A stretch of 64,000 nt of DNA, taken from Sclerodactyla briareus (Eukaryota > Echinodermata > Holothuroidea > Dendrochirotida > Sclerodactylidae). The position numbers and the translations under genes are program-made. Position 1 is the first letter of the stretch; each line of letters opens with the position of its first letter. Under the pieces are notes generated by a model. The model was not told the DNA's origin. It ran no database searches and was given only the letters and a program-made list of their open reading frames with translations. Shown in pieces: positions 23,240 to 34,425 of the stretch. The stretch covers positions 62,001 through 126,000 of the forward strand of contig JAODTK010001010.1 in the NCBI GenBank assembly GCA_026419785.1, in the 5' to 3' direction.

Positions 23240-23810
23240 TCTGCAGTTAAGGGAAAAGAAGATGGCCAGTGCCATCTCTATAGTTGAGGGAAAGGAAAGA
23301 CAGGGACCGGAAGGACAGGGGGTGATATATTTTTTGCCAGTTCATTAAGAGAAAGGACAGACTGTGAGTGCCATCTCCAGTTACGGGAAAGGAAGGACAG
23401 GGGTGTTATCTCCAGTTAAGAGAATGGAAGGGCAGGGGTGCCATCTCCAGTTAAGGACAAGGATGGACAGGGGGAAGGACAGGGGTGTTATCTCCAGTTA
23501 AGAGAATGGAAGGGCAGGGGTGCCATCTCCAGTTAAGGGGAAGGGAAGACTGTGAGTACTCACAATCTCCAGTTAAGGAGAAAGAAGGACTCTGGATCCA
23601 TTTCTAACTAAGGGGAAAGGAAGGACAGGGGTGCCATCTCCAGTTAAGGGGAAGGGAAGACTGTGAGTACTCACAATCTCCAGTTAAGGAGAAAGAAGGA
23701 CTCTGGATCCATTTCTAACTAAGGGGAAAGGAAGGACAGGGGTGCCATCTCCAGTTAAGGGAAAGGAAGGACTGTGAGTGCCATCCAGTTAAGGAGAAAG
23801 TAGGATGATG
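23240..23810. repeat. Minisatellite array with CATCTCCAGTTAAGG units
   Basis: Tandem units of variable length share CATCTCCAGTTAAGG, GGACAGGGG and GACTGTGAGT. Two consecutive near-identical 112-bp higher-order units run from about 23517 to 23740 (each with GGACTCTGGATCCATTTC). A compound, recently expanded array. Confidence 0.85.
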
Positions 23811-24113
23811 GGTGCAATCTTCATTCCAGAGTTATCAAAATAGAATGGTGAAGTAAATAGGAATTTGAAACTTTTGATTTATAACATTATGGAACCATCA
23901 TGCAAAGCCCTAAGACTATATAACTGATTGACTATGAAAAGAGAGTGAGAGGAGGGGGTATGGTAGAAAGAATATTCCAGTGCCCCATGACTGGTCATTT
24001 CAAGTGTCAGTGTGCATGGACATGTAAACCAGCCAACCAATGGGAAAGAAAATATTAGGTCCTTAAAAAAACTGTGTCCCATAAAAATCCTACCCCCATC
24101 CCATCTCTTCCAG

Positions 24114-24306
24114 CTCTTGGTTCCAACCCTGCAGTCGCCAGAGAGTGCACTGCATCTATCAATGTTCTTGGATGTTTTGAGTGGGGAGGAGTATCGTCAG
24201 CTGCTCATAGAGGATAATCCAGACATCGCTGAACTTATCCTATCAGTGGATGGATATGCATGCTTCTGTGACAAAGATTTCTGTAATGAGGACTTGATCA
24301 TTGAAG
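24114..24306 (+). CDS. LU domain 7, second-half exon (B7)
   Basis: Acceptor ATCTCTTCCAG, donor GGTAAGG, 193 nt. It reads LGSNPAVARECTASINVLGC, then, past one extra T in TGTTTTGAG, SGEEYRQLLIEDNPDIAEL, ILSVDGYACFCDKDFCNEDL and IIE. All five second-half cysteines and the terminal CN are present. The main break is one extra base in a T run, which fits assembly error. Confidence 0.8.
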
Positions 24307-24464
24307 GTAAGGTTTGGCAACACTGTTGGCCCTGAAAATAGGTTCGAGCCTGATGGTGCCATGGTTGGTCGGTTCTTCCTGAGAGTTTACATTTTTTAAA
24401 CTGGTTGCTACTCACCTACCTCGCTCCTCTTCTACATCATTGTTCTGTCTGTCGGCCTGTCTGT

Positions 24465-24486
24465 CTGTTTGTCTGTCTGTCTGTCA
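24465..24486. repeat. CTGT microsatellite
   Basis: A short run of GTCT/CTGT tetranucleotides in the intron after B7. Confidence 0.7.
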
Positions 24487-24736
24487 GTCATCAAGTCAAC
24501 AATTGCCTTTCCTGCTCCCAAATGTATGTTCTTTGATGGATGTAATTGTCCAAACTTGGACACCATGTTCATGATTGAAATTCTCAAAGTCACAATTTAC
24601 TGCTTGGAGGTCAAAGTTCATTAAAGGGGTCACTATGTGAAAAATTCAAAATGCATCTTCGAACCATTCAGTTGGATTACAATGACAAGTCAGAGTATTA
24701 TCATTAGTGGTGTGCATGTTCAGGAATCAAAAGTAA

Positions 24737-25196
24737 TTAACCCTTTTGCTACGTCTACGCCCGCAGCGGGCGTATGCCATACCATCGTTTTGTACGTGTA
24801 CGCCCGCAGCGTGCGTATAGACCATACTAGTTTGAATCGTACCTCCGTATAAAACGATGGTAGATTGACGTAATATAGGAGTGGTACAGGCTTGTAGAGC
24901 AATGTTTTTTTAACATAGCGCACCCATTTTCACAAATCTTGCAAAAAACTCCACACGTAAACAAAGTGATTTTCGCTATTTATGCTAAATAGCTAATATG
25001 CTAATTAGCTAATATGCTAATTAACTCATGAAAATATCATTTTAACCATTTCTGACCTCCCTCTGTACATCTTGGTATAACAAAATACCATTTTAAATCC
25101 ATTAGGAACAATAAAACTGGAATTGATGAAATTTGGAATTTTGCTCAAATTGGCTCCGTACAGAGGATGGTCCCCCTCACATAGCGAAAGGGTTAA
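24737..25196. mobile_element. piggyBac-like MITE with TTAA ends
   Basis: The element is flanked at both ends by TTAA (24737-24740 and 25193-25196). Terminal inverted repeats are CCCTTTTGCTA at the left and the complement of TAGCGAAAGGG at the right, matching at 10 of 11 positions. Total about 460 bp with no coding capacity. TTAA target duplication and CCC-starting termini are characteristic of the piggyBac superfamily. Near the left end is a small GC-rich hairpin, TACGCCCGCAGCGGGCGTA, with a similar sequence repeated about 40 bases on. Confidence 0.8.
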
Positions 25197-25739
25197 AGGA
25201 CTTTGAAGGGGCATAATAGGCTTTTATTGTGGACAACTGTGTAGTGTATCTAATCCTGTGGATTAGGTTGAATTCTCCTGATACAAGGTCAAAAGTCATT
25301 GAATGAGCATTTTGAGCTATCCTGTCAGAATATCATGATAATCAGTAGAGGGTGTGCGGGGAATAAGTTGAAAAATCATTGGAGAAGAAAAATGAGCTAT
25401 TAATTATGTGGAAAAAATGGCAATGGTGCTTGTGAAGCTTTATCATTGATTAGTGGCATCTTCAGAAAATAAGAAAAATTGAATGTAATCGATGAGGCAT
25501 AATGATGAGCTATTAAGGCTTCTTCCACAGAATATATTGGATTATCTGGATACTTGGCCAGTGTTATCAATATCGACAGTGGTGCCTACGGGGTGTTCAG
25601 GTCAAATTTATTAGTTCATTAGCAACTCACAACACTGCTGAGAATTCATGTGAAACATTTACCGAAGTCGCATTTGTCTCTGTGGAACAGATTGCTCCTT
25701 AGACTTCAAATGTTGTCATCTATTCTCTATAATTGCTCG

Positions 25740-26073
25740 ATATGAATATTCAGTGTGGTTTCCTTTTTTTTTTTCTCAATGTAACGACACAGTGATTGGG
25801 TCATTCCATCATACGGCACCGGTTGCTACCAATGCTAAGGTGTTGTTCAATCAACATGCACCAACCAGCCCCCTGTTGGGCCATGGCCATAGAATATGGC
25901 CATGGCGACTATTCGGCCGAGGTTTCCTCTTGCCTGACCGCCTATGGGCCATGCCTAAAAGGGAGCGGAGAGGACGTGATATTTGTTACTCTTCAAACCT
26001 AAAGAAACCTAATAACACGAACATCCTGGTGTTGCGATCACTCCTATCATCACTACGTGGCAGAATGAACTGA
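25740..26073 (+). other. Unassigned open frames around a 10-bp palindrome
   Basis: Two overlapping frames are open for 106 and 68 codons. The sequence is less AT-rich than its surroundings and holds CCATGGCCAT/ATGGCCATGG, a perfect 10-base inverted repeat with a 5-base loop (25881-25905). I find no family motif, no matching splice phase evidence and no recognised domain. It could be an unrecognised exon, a gene fragment or chance. Confidence 0.3.
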
Positions 26074-26385
26074 ATAATACCTGGTTGTCTCTGAAAACCT
26101 ATCCTTCTGATTTTTCCCTAGAATGGGCAGTTCTGTTGTATTTGCCGCTGTGGCTTAGTCGGTCTCCCTTGAATCACTCTCCCAGAGTTTTGTTTGAGTA
26201 TATACCTAACATGGTGTTAAAAAACAATGTAACTTGCCAAACAATCATATTATGCCATAATTTTCTGGTAGTTTGGAATGTACAGTTTGCTGTGTGGTAT
26301 AACTTGGCTGGACTAAATATTGCATAGACAACAGCGGCTGGCCCTAATTGATTCTTGAGAAGTTTTTTCTCCTTCTTCTACGCAG

Positions 26386-26430
26386 CCACAACTGAAGCAA
26401 TACCAGCCTCCACGGATTCACCATCAACAG
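26386..26430 (+). CDS. Thr/Ser/Pro linker exon after LU7 (first of three), intact
   Basis: 45 nt, phase 1-1, between CTTCTACGCAG and GGTAGTA. It reads (A)TTEAIPASTDSPST(G). Confidence 0.85.
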
Positions 26431-27039
26431 GTAGTAGTATTTCATAGTATTTCATGCCGGTATTCAACTCTTCAGGAGGCATATAGAATACCCTCTAATT
26501 ATAGCGGACAGGTTTTTTGAACAATAGTTTTTGTGTAGATAAGGAATCAGCTGATTTGGTATAGAGGTGGTTTAATTAAACGTGTGGTATATCTTTAGGA
26601 AGATTTCAGAGTATATGACCTTTTTTTTCGAACGAAGTAAATATTTTAGTAATTCAAGCTGTAGTTTTTACAAAGATCTCTCGAATCTTTAACCACTTTG
26701 TTGCGTTGCCCAGAATTGGGCCATCTCTGGGAGGATAGAATATGATTTGGACTGGTTGATCCAAAGTTGAGATTAAATACAAAAAATGTTTGCTTTGGAT
26801 ATTATAAGGACAGGTAAAATGATTTATAGTCACAAATTTTCAAGGCAAAATGTAATATTTATGTGTGCAAATGTACCAAACAGTCCATGTTATGATGCCT
26901 TTTATCAGAAATACTGCTACACTGTAAACGTTGAAGCATATATACTTAATAAGAAAGGAAACTGTAAGGATTGGAGGACCCTGAGGAATGGGGGGCAGAG
27001 GGTGAATCGATGTCACCTGTTGCGAACAAAATCTTATAA

Positions 27040-27915
27040 GGAGTGACTCGCCTAAGAACTAGGAGTGGTGGCAAACTGGAGTGACGCAACCTGGGGCGGT
27101 GGAGTGTGTCCATGTCCCACTGGTGAGAAATTGAACCTCCATGGTCAGGGGACTCCCTGAATACTTGTGTGATAATGGGACTGGGGTGACGCACCCTGAA
27201 GCGGAGGGTGTGTCAATGTCCACCTGGTGAAGAACGAACCTCCTGGTCAGAGGGACTCCCTGAATACTTGTGTGTGAGTAGTAGTACTGAGGTGCACGCC
27301 ACCCTGGGGCGGGGGTGTGTAATGTCCACTGTGAGAACGAACCTCCATGTCAGGGTGACTCCCTGAATACTCGTGTGAGGAATGGTTACTGGCGGCGACG
27401 CACCCTTGGGGAGGAGGGTGTGTGTTCAATGTCCACATGGTGAAAACGAAACCTCATGTCAGAGTGCCTCCCTGAATACTTGTGTGAGTAGTGGTTATGA
27501 AGGGTGAAACACCTGGGGCGGAGGGTGTGTCAATGTCACCTGGTGAGAACAAACCTCCATGTAAGGGTGACTCCCTGAATACTTGTGTGAGTATGGTTAA
27601 TGGGGTGACACACCATGGGGCGGAGGGTTGCGTCAATGTCCACCTGTTGGAGAAGGAGCCTCCATGTCAGGGTGACTCCCTGATACTTGTGTGAGTAGTG
27701 GTACTGGGGTGAAGCACCCTGGGGCGGAGGGGTTTGTGTCAATGTCCACCTGGTGAGAACGAACCTCCTGTCCGAGTGACTCCCTGAAGACTTGTGTGAG
27801 TAGTGGTACTGAGGTGACGCACCCTGGGGCGGAGGGTGTGTCAATGTCCACCTGGTGAGAACGAACCTCCATGTCAGAGTGACTCGCAAAGAACTAGTGA
27901 GTGGTAGCATTGGGA
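27040..27915. repeat. About 104-bp minisatellite, eight copies
   Basis: Tandem copies containing GGTGACGCACCCTGGGGCGG, GTCAATGTCCACCTGGTGAG and ACTCCCTGAATACTTGTGTG, spaced about 104 bases. Copies differ mainly by single-base indels. Related GTGACTCGC, AAGAACTAG and GAGTGGT sequences occur just outside both ends (27045-27070 and 27881-27906). Long open frames on both strands here are repeat artefacts. Confidence 0.9.
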
Positions 27916-28316
27916 TGCCGTTACCGACAGCTTCAGAGAAGTCTACATCAATGTCACTAATGAGAACAAGCTTCCATGTCAACTGATGCACCTTTCGGGT
28001 CAACTGATGCACCTTTCGTGTTTGTCCTGACCCCTTCCCCCGCGAGGGGTCGGGATGGTGCATCAATGCAAGTGATAGGTGTGTACTGTCATCCTATCTG
28101 AGTGGGATTTTTTGCGCATGCTCATTTCTGGTCTCTTGCAGCTTGGTGCTTCAACCCATTAGGTCTGACGTGAGAAGATTGATCCTCTCTGTGTGTCTTT
28201 CGATTTGTCTTTTGTCCATATCTTTGTTCTACTACACATACTTATGTTGAGCCCCATGTCATTGTTTCATTTTAAAACTCATGTGGTTGCATTGTTCCAT
28301 TGTTCGCCTTTTACAG

Positions 28317-28361
28317 CCACAACAGAAGCAGATCTCTTATCCACAGTTCTACCCTCGACAG
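28317..28361 (+). CDS. Thr/Ser/Pro linker exon after LU7 (second of three), intact
   Basis: 45 nt, phase 1-1, between CCTTTTACAG and GGTATGA. It reads (A)TTEADLLSTVLPST(G). Confidence 0.85.
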
Positions 28362-28377
28362 GTATGATTTTTTGTTT

Positions 28378-28680
28378 GTCGTGTGTTTCTGCCTGCCCTG
28401 TGTGTGCTTGTCTGCCTGCTAGTGTGTTTCCGCCTGCCGTGTGTTTCTGCCTCCCGTGTGTTTCCCCGGTGCTGTGTGTTTCTGTTGCCGTGTGTGTTTC
28501 TGTTGCCGTGTGTGTTTCTGTTGCCGTGTGCATTTCCACCTGCCATGTGTGTTCCTACCTGCCGTGTGTGTTCCTACCTGCCGTGTGTGTTCCTACCTGC
28601 CGTGTGTGTTCCTACCTGCCGTGTGTGTTCCTACCTGCCGTGTGTGTTCCTACCTGCCATGTGCCTTCCTGCCCGACATG
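28378..28680. repeat. 19-bp minisatellite
   Basis: An array of CCGTGTGTGTTCCTACCTG units, six nearly perfect copies at about 28555-28665, preceded by degenerate copies with TTTCTGCCTGCCGTGTG and GTTGCCGTGTGTGTTTC. It starts only about 15 bases after the splice donor of the linker exon. All overlapping open frames (Cys/Pro/Val-rich) are repeat translations. Confidence 0.9.
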
Positions 28681-29178
28681 TATGCGTTCAACTTGGCAGT
28701 TCCGTGGAAAGTCATTGTAATCAGCTTCAGCCAATGGCCATCTAGGTCTGACTCACATAATTACAAAATGGAAGTGCTCACATGGAACCAGTCATTGTCT
28801 GTATCAATTTCATAGTATGGTGAACATGTCTGTTTAGCACACATGCTGTGTACAGGTAATTCAGTGAAAGAGGAAATATGCTGAACAGACCTATTTTGCC
28901 CTCTTGCATTTTCATCATCCATAAGCAACAATCAATAGGTACTCAAGCCAAAAGACCCATGAAGTGATACTTGGCCAAATTTGGCAAAGGCAGTTCTATC
29001 GATGGAATTATGATGAAACTGGTTGGAATTGTGTTCAAATAATGCACTCTTTGGTTAAAAAGTTTATGATTCTCCTAAATTTATGCCACCTGAATTTTGA
29101 TCATAGCAATATCTGAGGTCCCATGTATATGCATATTTTCAAGGGCAATCTTAAATTTCATTCTTCTCATCTCCACAG

Positions 29179-29213
29179 AGCTCCCAGGCACATCAACTGA
29201 AATGGACCACCAG
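29179..29213 (+). CDS. Thr/Ser/Pro linker exon after LU7 (third of three)
   Basis: Acceptor CATCTCCACAG, donor GGTTAAG. It reads (E)LPGTSTEMDHQ. It is 35 nt, one short of the phase 1-1 length of 36 seen in the comparable linker at 18158; one base may be missing. Moderate support. Confidence 0.55.
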
Positions 29214-30419
29214 GTTAAGATAAGTAATATTTACCTGTGCTCTGCTCATGTGCCCTTAGGCAAGACACCCACATACTCGCTGATTGCCCATTCTCTCTCC
29301 ATGTTTATTTGGAGTTCTGTGTGCTCTCGTATTGCTGAAGTTAGCCAGGGTGTGCGTGGATTGTCAAAGATCCACTTTATTTATCTTAATAATGTAATAT
29401 CATCATACCATATTACGTATCAACCGTAGTCATCAATATTACTGCCTCACAGCTACTTAGTGAATGCGTCTGTCTCTGTTTAGCATTGTTGGTTAAAGTC
29501 CTGACTGCCTTTTGTGAGGTTTGAAAATTCCCAGGAACTTGGCTGTAAGCCACATCTCTTTCCAGGGGTTGTTAATAGTAGGAGTTTAGGAATTCCCTGC
29601 ATGGGATTTGAAAAAAAAAGAGGAAATGTCAAAAAAAATTAGCACAGTGGGAAATTGTGTGTGGAGGAAATCACTTTTTGTCTCAGCTGAATGAAAATTC
29701 AGGAAGAGACTCATGGTCACTTTGGCGTGTGTGTGTGTATGTGTGTGTGTGTCACACTTTCTTGTTAGCAGGATTTTTCACAAACCCTGACGCCGATTAT
29801 GACAAAATTTTGTGTGTAGCACCGGGGTTGGGTGTACACAATCTGATCAGATTTTGGGCACCAAAGTCAGTGATTAAGTTGGGTAATTAGCTTATTTTAT
29901 ATAATTTATTGTTCAAGCTCGTTAGCAAGATTATGCAAGAGCCGTATGTGCTACAGTGTGATGTAGTTTGGCATGTAGGACCTGGATGACAGGTAGATGA
30001 AGTGATTAGATTTTCAGCCTAAAATATGCTAATTGAGAGGTCTAATTTTTTTTTTTTTTTTTTTTTGCAAATTTATACAATTTTTTCAAGTTTGTCGGGT
30101 TTTCACGAAACTTGGTGGATGTGGTCTACCATGGTTCTCGAGAAATTTAAAAGTGAAGTTGGGGTCTTTTTTAAAAATTTGCAGACTGATCACCATTCCC
30201 TCCAAAATAGAAATGATTAGAGGGCTATAATTTTGATTAAGTTCTTCCTGTAGATGAGGTATTAAATGATGGCATTCATTTTCAATATCATTGATGCTAA
30301 TTTTCTCGAATATTTCAAAGGCTGAATGGAGCTCTAATATGAGTAGAAGCATCTCCTTTTGCATTCTCTTCCTATTGTCCGATCAATCCAGTAATATCAC
30401 CTGTTTTTTCTGCTCTCAG
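29214..30419. other. Intron, nothing recognised
   Basis: AT-rich sequence with a TG run (about 29730-29755) and a T homopolymer of about 18 bases (30047-30066). No exon of the family seen. Confidence 0.4.
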
Positions 30420-30542
30420 GGCCAGAGTGCTATGTTTGCGATGGTGGAGAGGAATGCAGTCTCCCTATCGAAGAACTGGCCAGGCAGGTCTGCTCCCTCG
30501 GACAAGTCTGTGGCTACGTCAACATCACAGCTGATTTGGGCG
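30420..30542 (+). CDS. LU domain 8, first-half exon (A8), intact
   Basis: 123 nt, phase 1-1, between TGCTCTCAG and GGTGAGC. It reads GPECYVCDGGEECSLPIEEL, then QVCSLGQVCGYVNITADLG. All five first-half cysteines and an NIT sequon are present. Clean reference copy for the A6/A7/A8 subgroup. Confidence 0.92.
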
Positions 30543-31727
30543 GTGAGCATCTCACATTTTTCAGGAAGACTTGCGATGGAATCAAGCATCCCAAGTTCCG
30601 ATTTCAGCAGCCACCAAACGTTTTCTCCTAGGTGGCAGTACTTGTAGTTGCGATGGGTGAATTTCTGGTCTTCATGATTCTGCTGTGAAGTATATGGAAC
30701 TGGGGTGTGTTTTGGGATATTTGCTATAATCATGTCAGTCCACTGTGGGCAGTCACGTTGGCCAATCTACTACCCCCAACAGGAGAAAGAGAAGAAAGGG
30801 TCAGATCATAGCGTTTCATGCTCATCCTTTCAGAAGGGACATGGAAGGGAGGGCCCGGTAGCAGGTAGAGATTTGTTACACCCCACTAGTCATGAAGAGA
30901 ACACGGGTTATTGTTACTGCTCATACAGTATCAATATGGCCAGGGTTTCTTGATGGGCCTTACTTGGCTTCCTGAACCTGTATAAATGAAATCAAGGTGA
31001 AGAATGAGAAACTATTTCCATTTGGCTTAATACAGGACTGATAACCACTATATCCCATATCAATTTCACAATTGGTTTGCACATTTGGTGGAGCTTCGGC
31101 TGTGCACTCCGGAGACCAGATTTCGAACCCGGAGAGACCGGGTTTGAATCTTAGTCGGGTCATGCCGAAGACTTTTTTTAAAAATGGTGCCTGCTGCCTT
31201 CTCGCTGGTTGCCCAGCACAAGGGACAGACAAGATTTGCGAGTTACCCTCTGCGTGCGATTACCCCCACCCCCACATTAAGGTACCGCCAAAGAGCCATT
31301 GCGTATTCCGTGTAGCTGGGAAAGAAAGAATTTGCAGCTGACCATAAGGTGCAGCATCCAGGACTGCACCCTTGCTGGGCCTTGAATTGGTTAATTCTCG
31401 CTTGGCAAGTTTACCATGAAAAAAAAAATGGTGAAAACTGATGGGATTTGGTGTGGTATATTTATGGTACAATTAGAAACTGGAAAAGGCAGGGATATAG
31501 GCCAATGGAACACTAGAATATCCTTGGAAAAGTAAACATAAAAATTGGCTTCTTCACAATCAGTTCATGAAAATAGGATCCAATTGGCAGTGTGTCCTAT
31601 GGTAATATTGGTGCCCTTGTTGGAAGGATGATCGAACAAGGATTCAAACCGACAGACAGTTTAGTCAAAAGGGCTGGGGAACAGCTATTGGAAACTTTAA
31701 GATCATTTTATTTTTTGTCTTTCACAG
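30543..31727. other. Intron with a tRNA-like dispersed repeat
   Basis: About 31080-31260 has two tRNA B-box-like stretches (GATTTCGAACCC and GGTTTGAATCTTAG) and resembles a degraded tRNA-derived SINE. The rest is unassigned. Confidence 0.45.
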
Positions 31728-31917
31728 ACCTGGGTCTTGAGATCGCCATCAGGAGAGAGTGTTATTCCACCGACATCATGGGGTGTCTGATTGACAATGA
31801 GTACCGTGACAGTCTCATCAAGAGTAAACCCCGACCTAGAACAATTGATCTTGGATGTGAGGGCTTCGCCTGCTTCTGTGAGGAGGACTTCTGTAACAGT
31901 GACGTGTTCTCCTGAAG
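31728..31917 (+). CDS. LU domain 8, second-half exon (B8)
   Basis: Acceptor GTCTTTCACAG, donor AGGTGAGC, 190 nt. One frame is open through all five second-half cysteines: LGLEIAIRRECYSTDIMGCL, then IDNEYRDSLIKSK, then GFACFCEEDFCNSDVFS, followed by TGA two codons before the donor. In the +1 frame the end reads SPE(G), as expected from relatives, so either one base is extra in TTCTCCTGAAG or the reading frame can genuinely end here. This sequence is more diverged from B2 to B7, indicating an older unit. Confidence 0.85.
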
Positions 31918-32278
31918 GTGAGCATTACAGTTCCAGCTGTTGGGTTGCCCCACATTTTTGGCTTGTCGTTGTGCAAGGTTAATGGGAGAATATATTGACT
32001 TGCCAGGTGCCATGTGTTTTTGTTATGAAAGGAGTTGTGATTAGAATTGTCAGTTAGCATGTTGTCTGTAACATTAATTTGAACATGCTTCCGCCATGTT
32101 TATTGCAACTAATTTGCTCCAGTTTGCATGTAGCAAAACATTCTTCGCTAGATAATCACCGTATCTTGCATATAATTTTTGCTGACTGTTATTCGTATCC
32201 TGGGTGGCCAATAAACTGTTGAGGTTGAGTATCTCATCATAGCATAGATGTTGAAACTTTCGGATACTTTTCCACCAG

Positions 32279-32350
32279 GAACCACTGCTGGCCTGACAAC
32301 GGATTTCACAACAGAGTTCACCACTCCTCCCAAGCTGCGGACATCTGCGA
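32279..32350 (+). CDS. Thr-rich linker exon after LU8 (first of two), intact
   Basis: 72 nt, phase 1-1, between TTTCCACCAG and AGTAAGT. It reads (G)TTAGLTTDFTTEFTTPPK, LRTSA. Eight Thr in 24 residues, mucin-like spacer. Confidence 0.8.
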
Positions 32351-33302
32351 GTAAGTTTGAAACATATTATGTGAATATGTCATGATAAAATAAAATGATT
32401 GCTTCATTTGTATGGCTGTGTAAGAAAGAGGGGAGAGGGGGTGGGGTGGTAAACAAGTACATACACTTGTAACTGTGTCCATATCCTGGAGCCCACTGTT
32501 TTTTTCTGCATGGACCTGATATTTGATGTCCTGACAACAGTCACTACAACTTCCCTCACAGAATTGTTTTTCCCCCAGTGCGACCGGCACCGCGCTATTT
32601 TTTTAACATTCCCAAACTGGTAAAAGTGCAATGACCAATAGTCATACTGCCATAGGGTCATACAGACTGAAATATTAGATCCTATACTGCAACTGCATGG
32701 TAACCTGAAATAGTGAAGAAAAAATCAATAGAAACAGAATCCCACCACAAATCCATAATTATCCAGGCAAAATTCACCAAAACCCCAGTGAAAATCTTGT
32801 GTTTTGTGATTTTTGGTCCTGTCACAAAAATTGAAACAAGAGGGCAATACTTGGGAGTAGTTGAAATGGGTGAAAATGAAAATTCATGTTAGGTTCTCTT
32901 TTACTTGGTTTACATTTGGACCTATTCAGTCCTCCCAGTCTCTAAATATATGGAAATAATGCATTACCAAAATTGTTTTCCTCCTAAAATCAAAACATTT
33001 TTGGAAAATTGATTAAAGAATTGAAAACATTCAACTGTTGGAATCAGCAAATATCTTCAGAAATAGTGAAATACCACTAAAAATAGGAAACTCTCCCAAA
33101 ATGTGGTTCCTCCTCTGGAGTACCCAATTTGAATAATTCTTGCCTAAATTTTGAGAGGAACTTGACTGATGACAATCAGGAAAAACAGCTGTTGGCTCTT
33201 CCAGTCAAACTAGTCGAGTTGAGAAGGCCAAATCAAAACAGCCACTTTGGGTCAACACCTTCAAGATGATGCAATATACCTGTGTTAACTCTCTGTTTCC
33301 AG
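32351..33302. other. Intron, nothing recognised
   Basis: About 0.95 kb of AT-rich sequence without an assignable element. Confidence 0.4.
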
Positions 33303-33400
33303 CTACGATGTTGTCTACGACAGAGCTTGACATACCACGCTCAGGGCCGATTCGACAACCCTGCTACCCACCACTCTACCGGCCACCACGGCTCCTCAAG
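33303..33400 (+). CDS. Thr-rich linker exon after LU8 (second of two), one frame slip
   Basis: Acceptor CTGTTTCCAG, donor GGTAAGT, 98 nt (99 expected). It begins TMLSTTELDI; the second half is Thr/Pro rich only in the next frame (ADSTTLLPTTLPATTAPQ). A single missing base near GACATACCAC explains both. Strong donor. Confidence 0.7.
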
Positions 33401-33809
33401 GTAAGTGGCATTATATATAAGACAGGGATTTGTCGTATTTCTGCCAGGCCTGGCAATGAAGCAGACTTGTATGCATACTCTCTTCCATCCAGTGGGAGCA
33501 GAATACGGCAATGTTTCATGACCAAAAGATGTGGTTGAAAGGGGTGGAAAGAGAATCCACGTGCAGATTGAACAGATAGTTCATATTGTGATTCTTTTCC
33601 CTGCAGATATTTTCGTCCTTGTCCGAATGGCTAGATGGACATTCTCGATGTTGCGTGTTATCACATAACTTTACAATTTCTGATAGGTCTGTTCATTCAT
33701 TGAATATTCAGAGTGAGGGCTCCTATAGTTGGTGTGATGTGACTGTCTGCTTACAATATTGGAGAGAGTGAAATGGTGGCAGAGTCGTGGCACACTGCAG
33801 AATTGTGCA

Positions 33810-34425
33810 TGCCAGAATGAAACCAGCTCGAAGGTCGGAATATATTAGCATCCTCAAAATAAAACCTGGCTAAGAGCTCAAACTGTTAGGTCCCGATATC
33901 AGTTTCCTGCATCATGAAGCCAGCAGGGAATGAGGAACATATTAGCATCTTCAACGCGAAACAAAACCTGGCTAAGAGCTCCAGAGTGATAGGTCTCCAT
34001 ATCAGTCTCCTGTATTATGAAGCTAGCAGAGGAATAAGGAATATATCAGCATCTCTAACACTAAACAAAACCTGACTGAGAGCTCAAAGTTTGGTCCGGA
34101 TATCAATCTCCTGCATTATGAAACCTGCAGGGAATGAGGAATATGTTAGCATCTTTAACACAAAACAAAACCTGGCTAAGAGCTCAAAATGTTAGGTCCC
34201 GATATCAGTCTCCTCCATTATGGAACCAGCAAGGAGTAAGGAATATATTAGCATCTTCAACGGAATACAAAACCTGGCTAAGAGCTCAAACTGTTAGGTC
34301 CCGATATCAGTCTCTTGATTGTGAAGCCAGCAGGTAATGAGGAATATGTTAGCATCTTTAACGCAAAACAAAATCTGGCTAAGAGCTCAAAGTTAGGTCC
34401 GGATATCAGTCTCCTGCATATGCAA
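33810..34425. repeat. About 95-bp minisatellite, six to seven copies
   Basis: Repeated units with GGAATATATTAGCATCTTC, AACAAAACCTGGCTAAGAG, TTAGGTCCCGATATCAGTC and CATTATGAAGCCAGCAGG. Copies differ by substitutions and small indels. Confidence 0.85.

Noticed and set aside
27454-28066. Long open frames (up to 176 codons) on the minus strand
   Set aside because: They are translations of the 104-bp minisatellite; the repeated peptide follows the unit and there is no splice or start context.
28193-28815. Cys/Val/Pro-rich open frames of 120-175 codons
   Set aside because: They read through the 19-bp GT-rich minisatellite in several frames at once, which is expected for a repeat and not for a gene.
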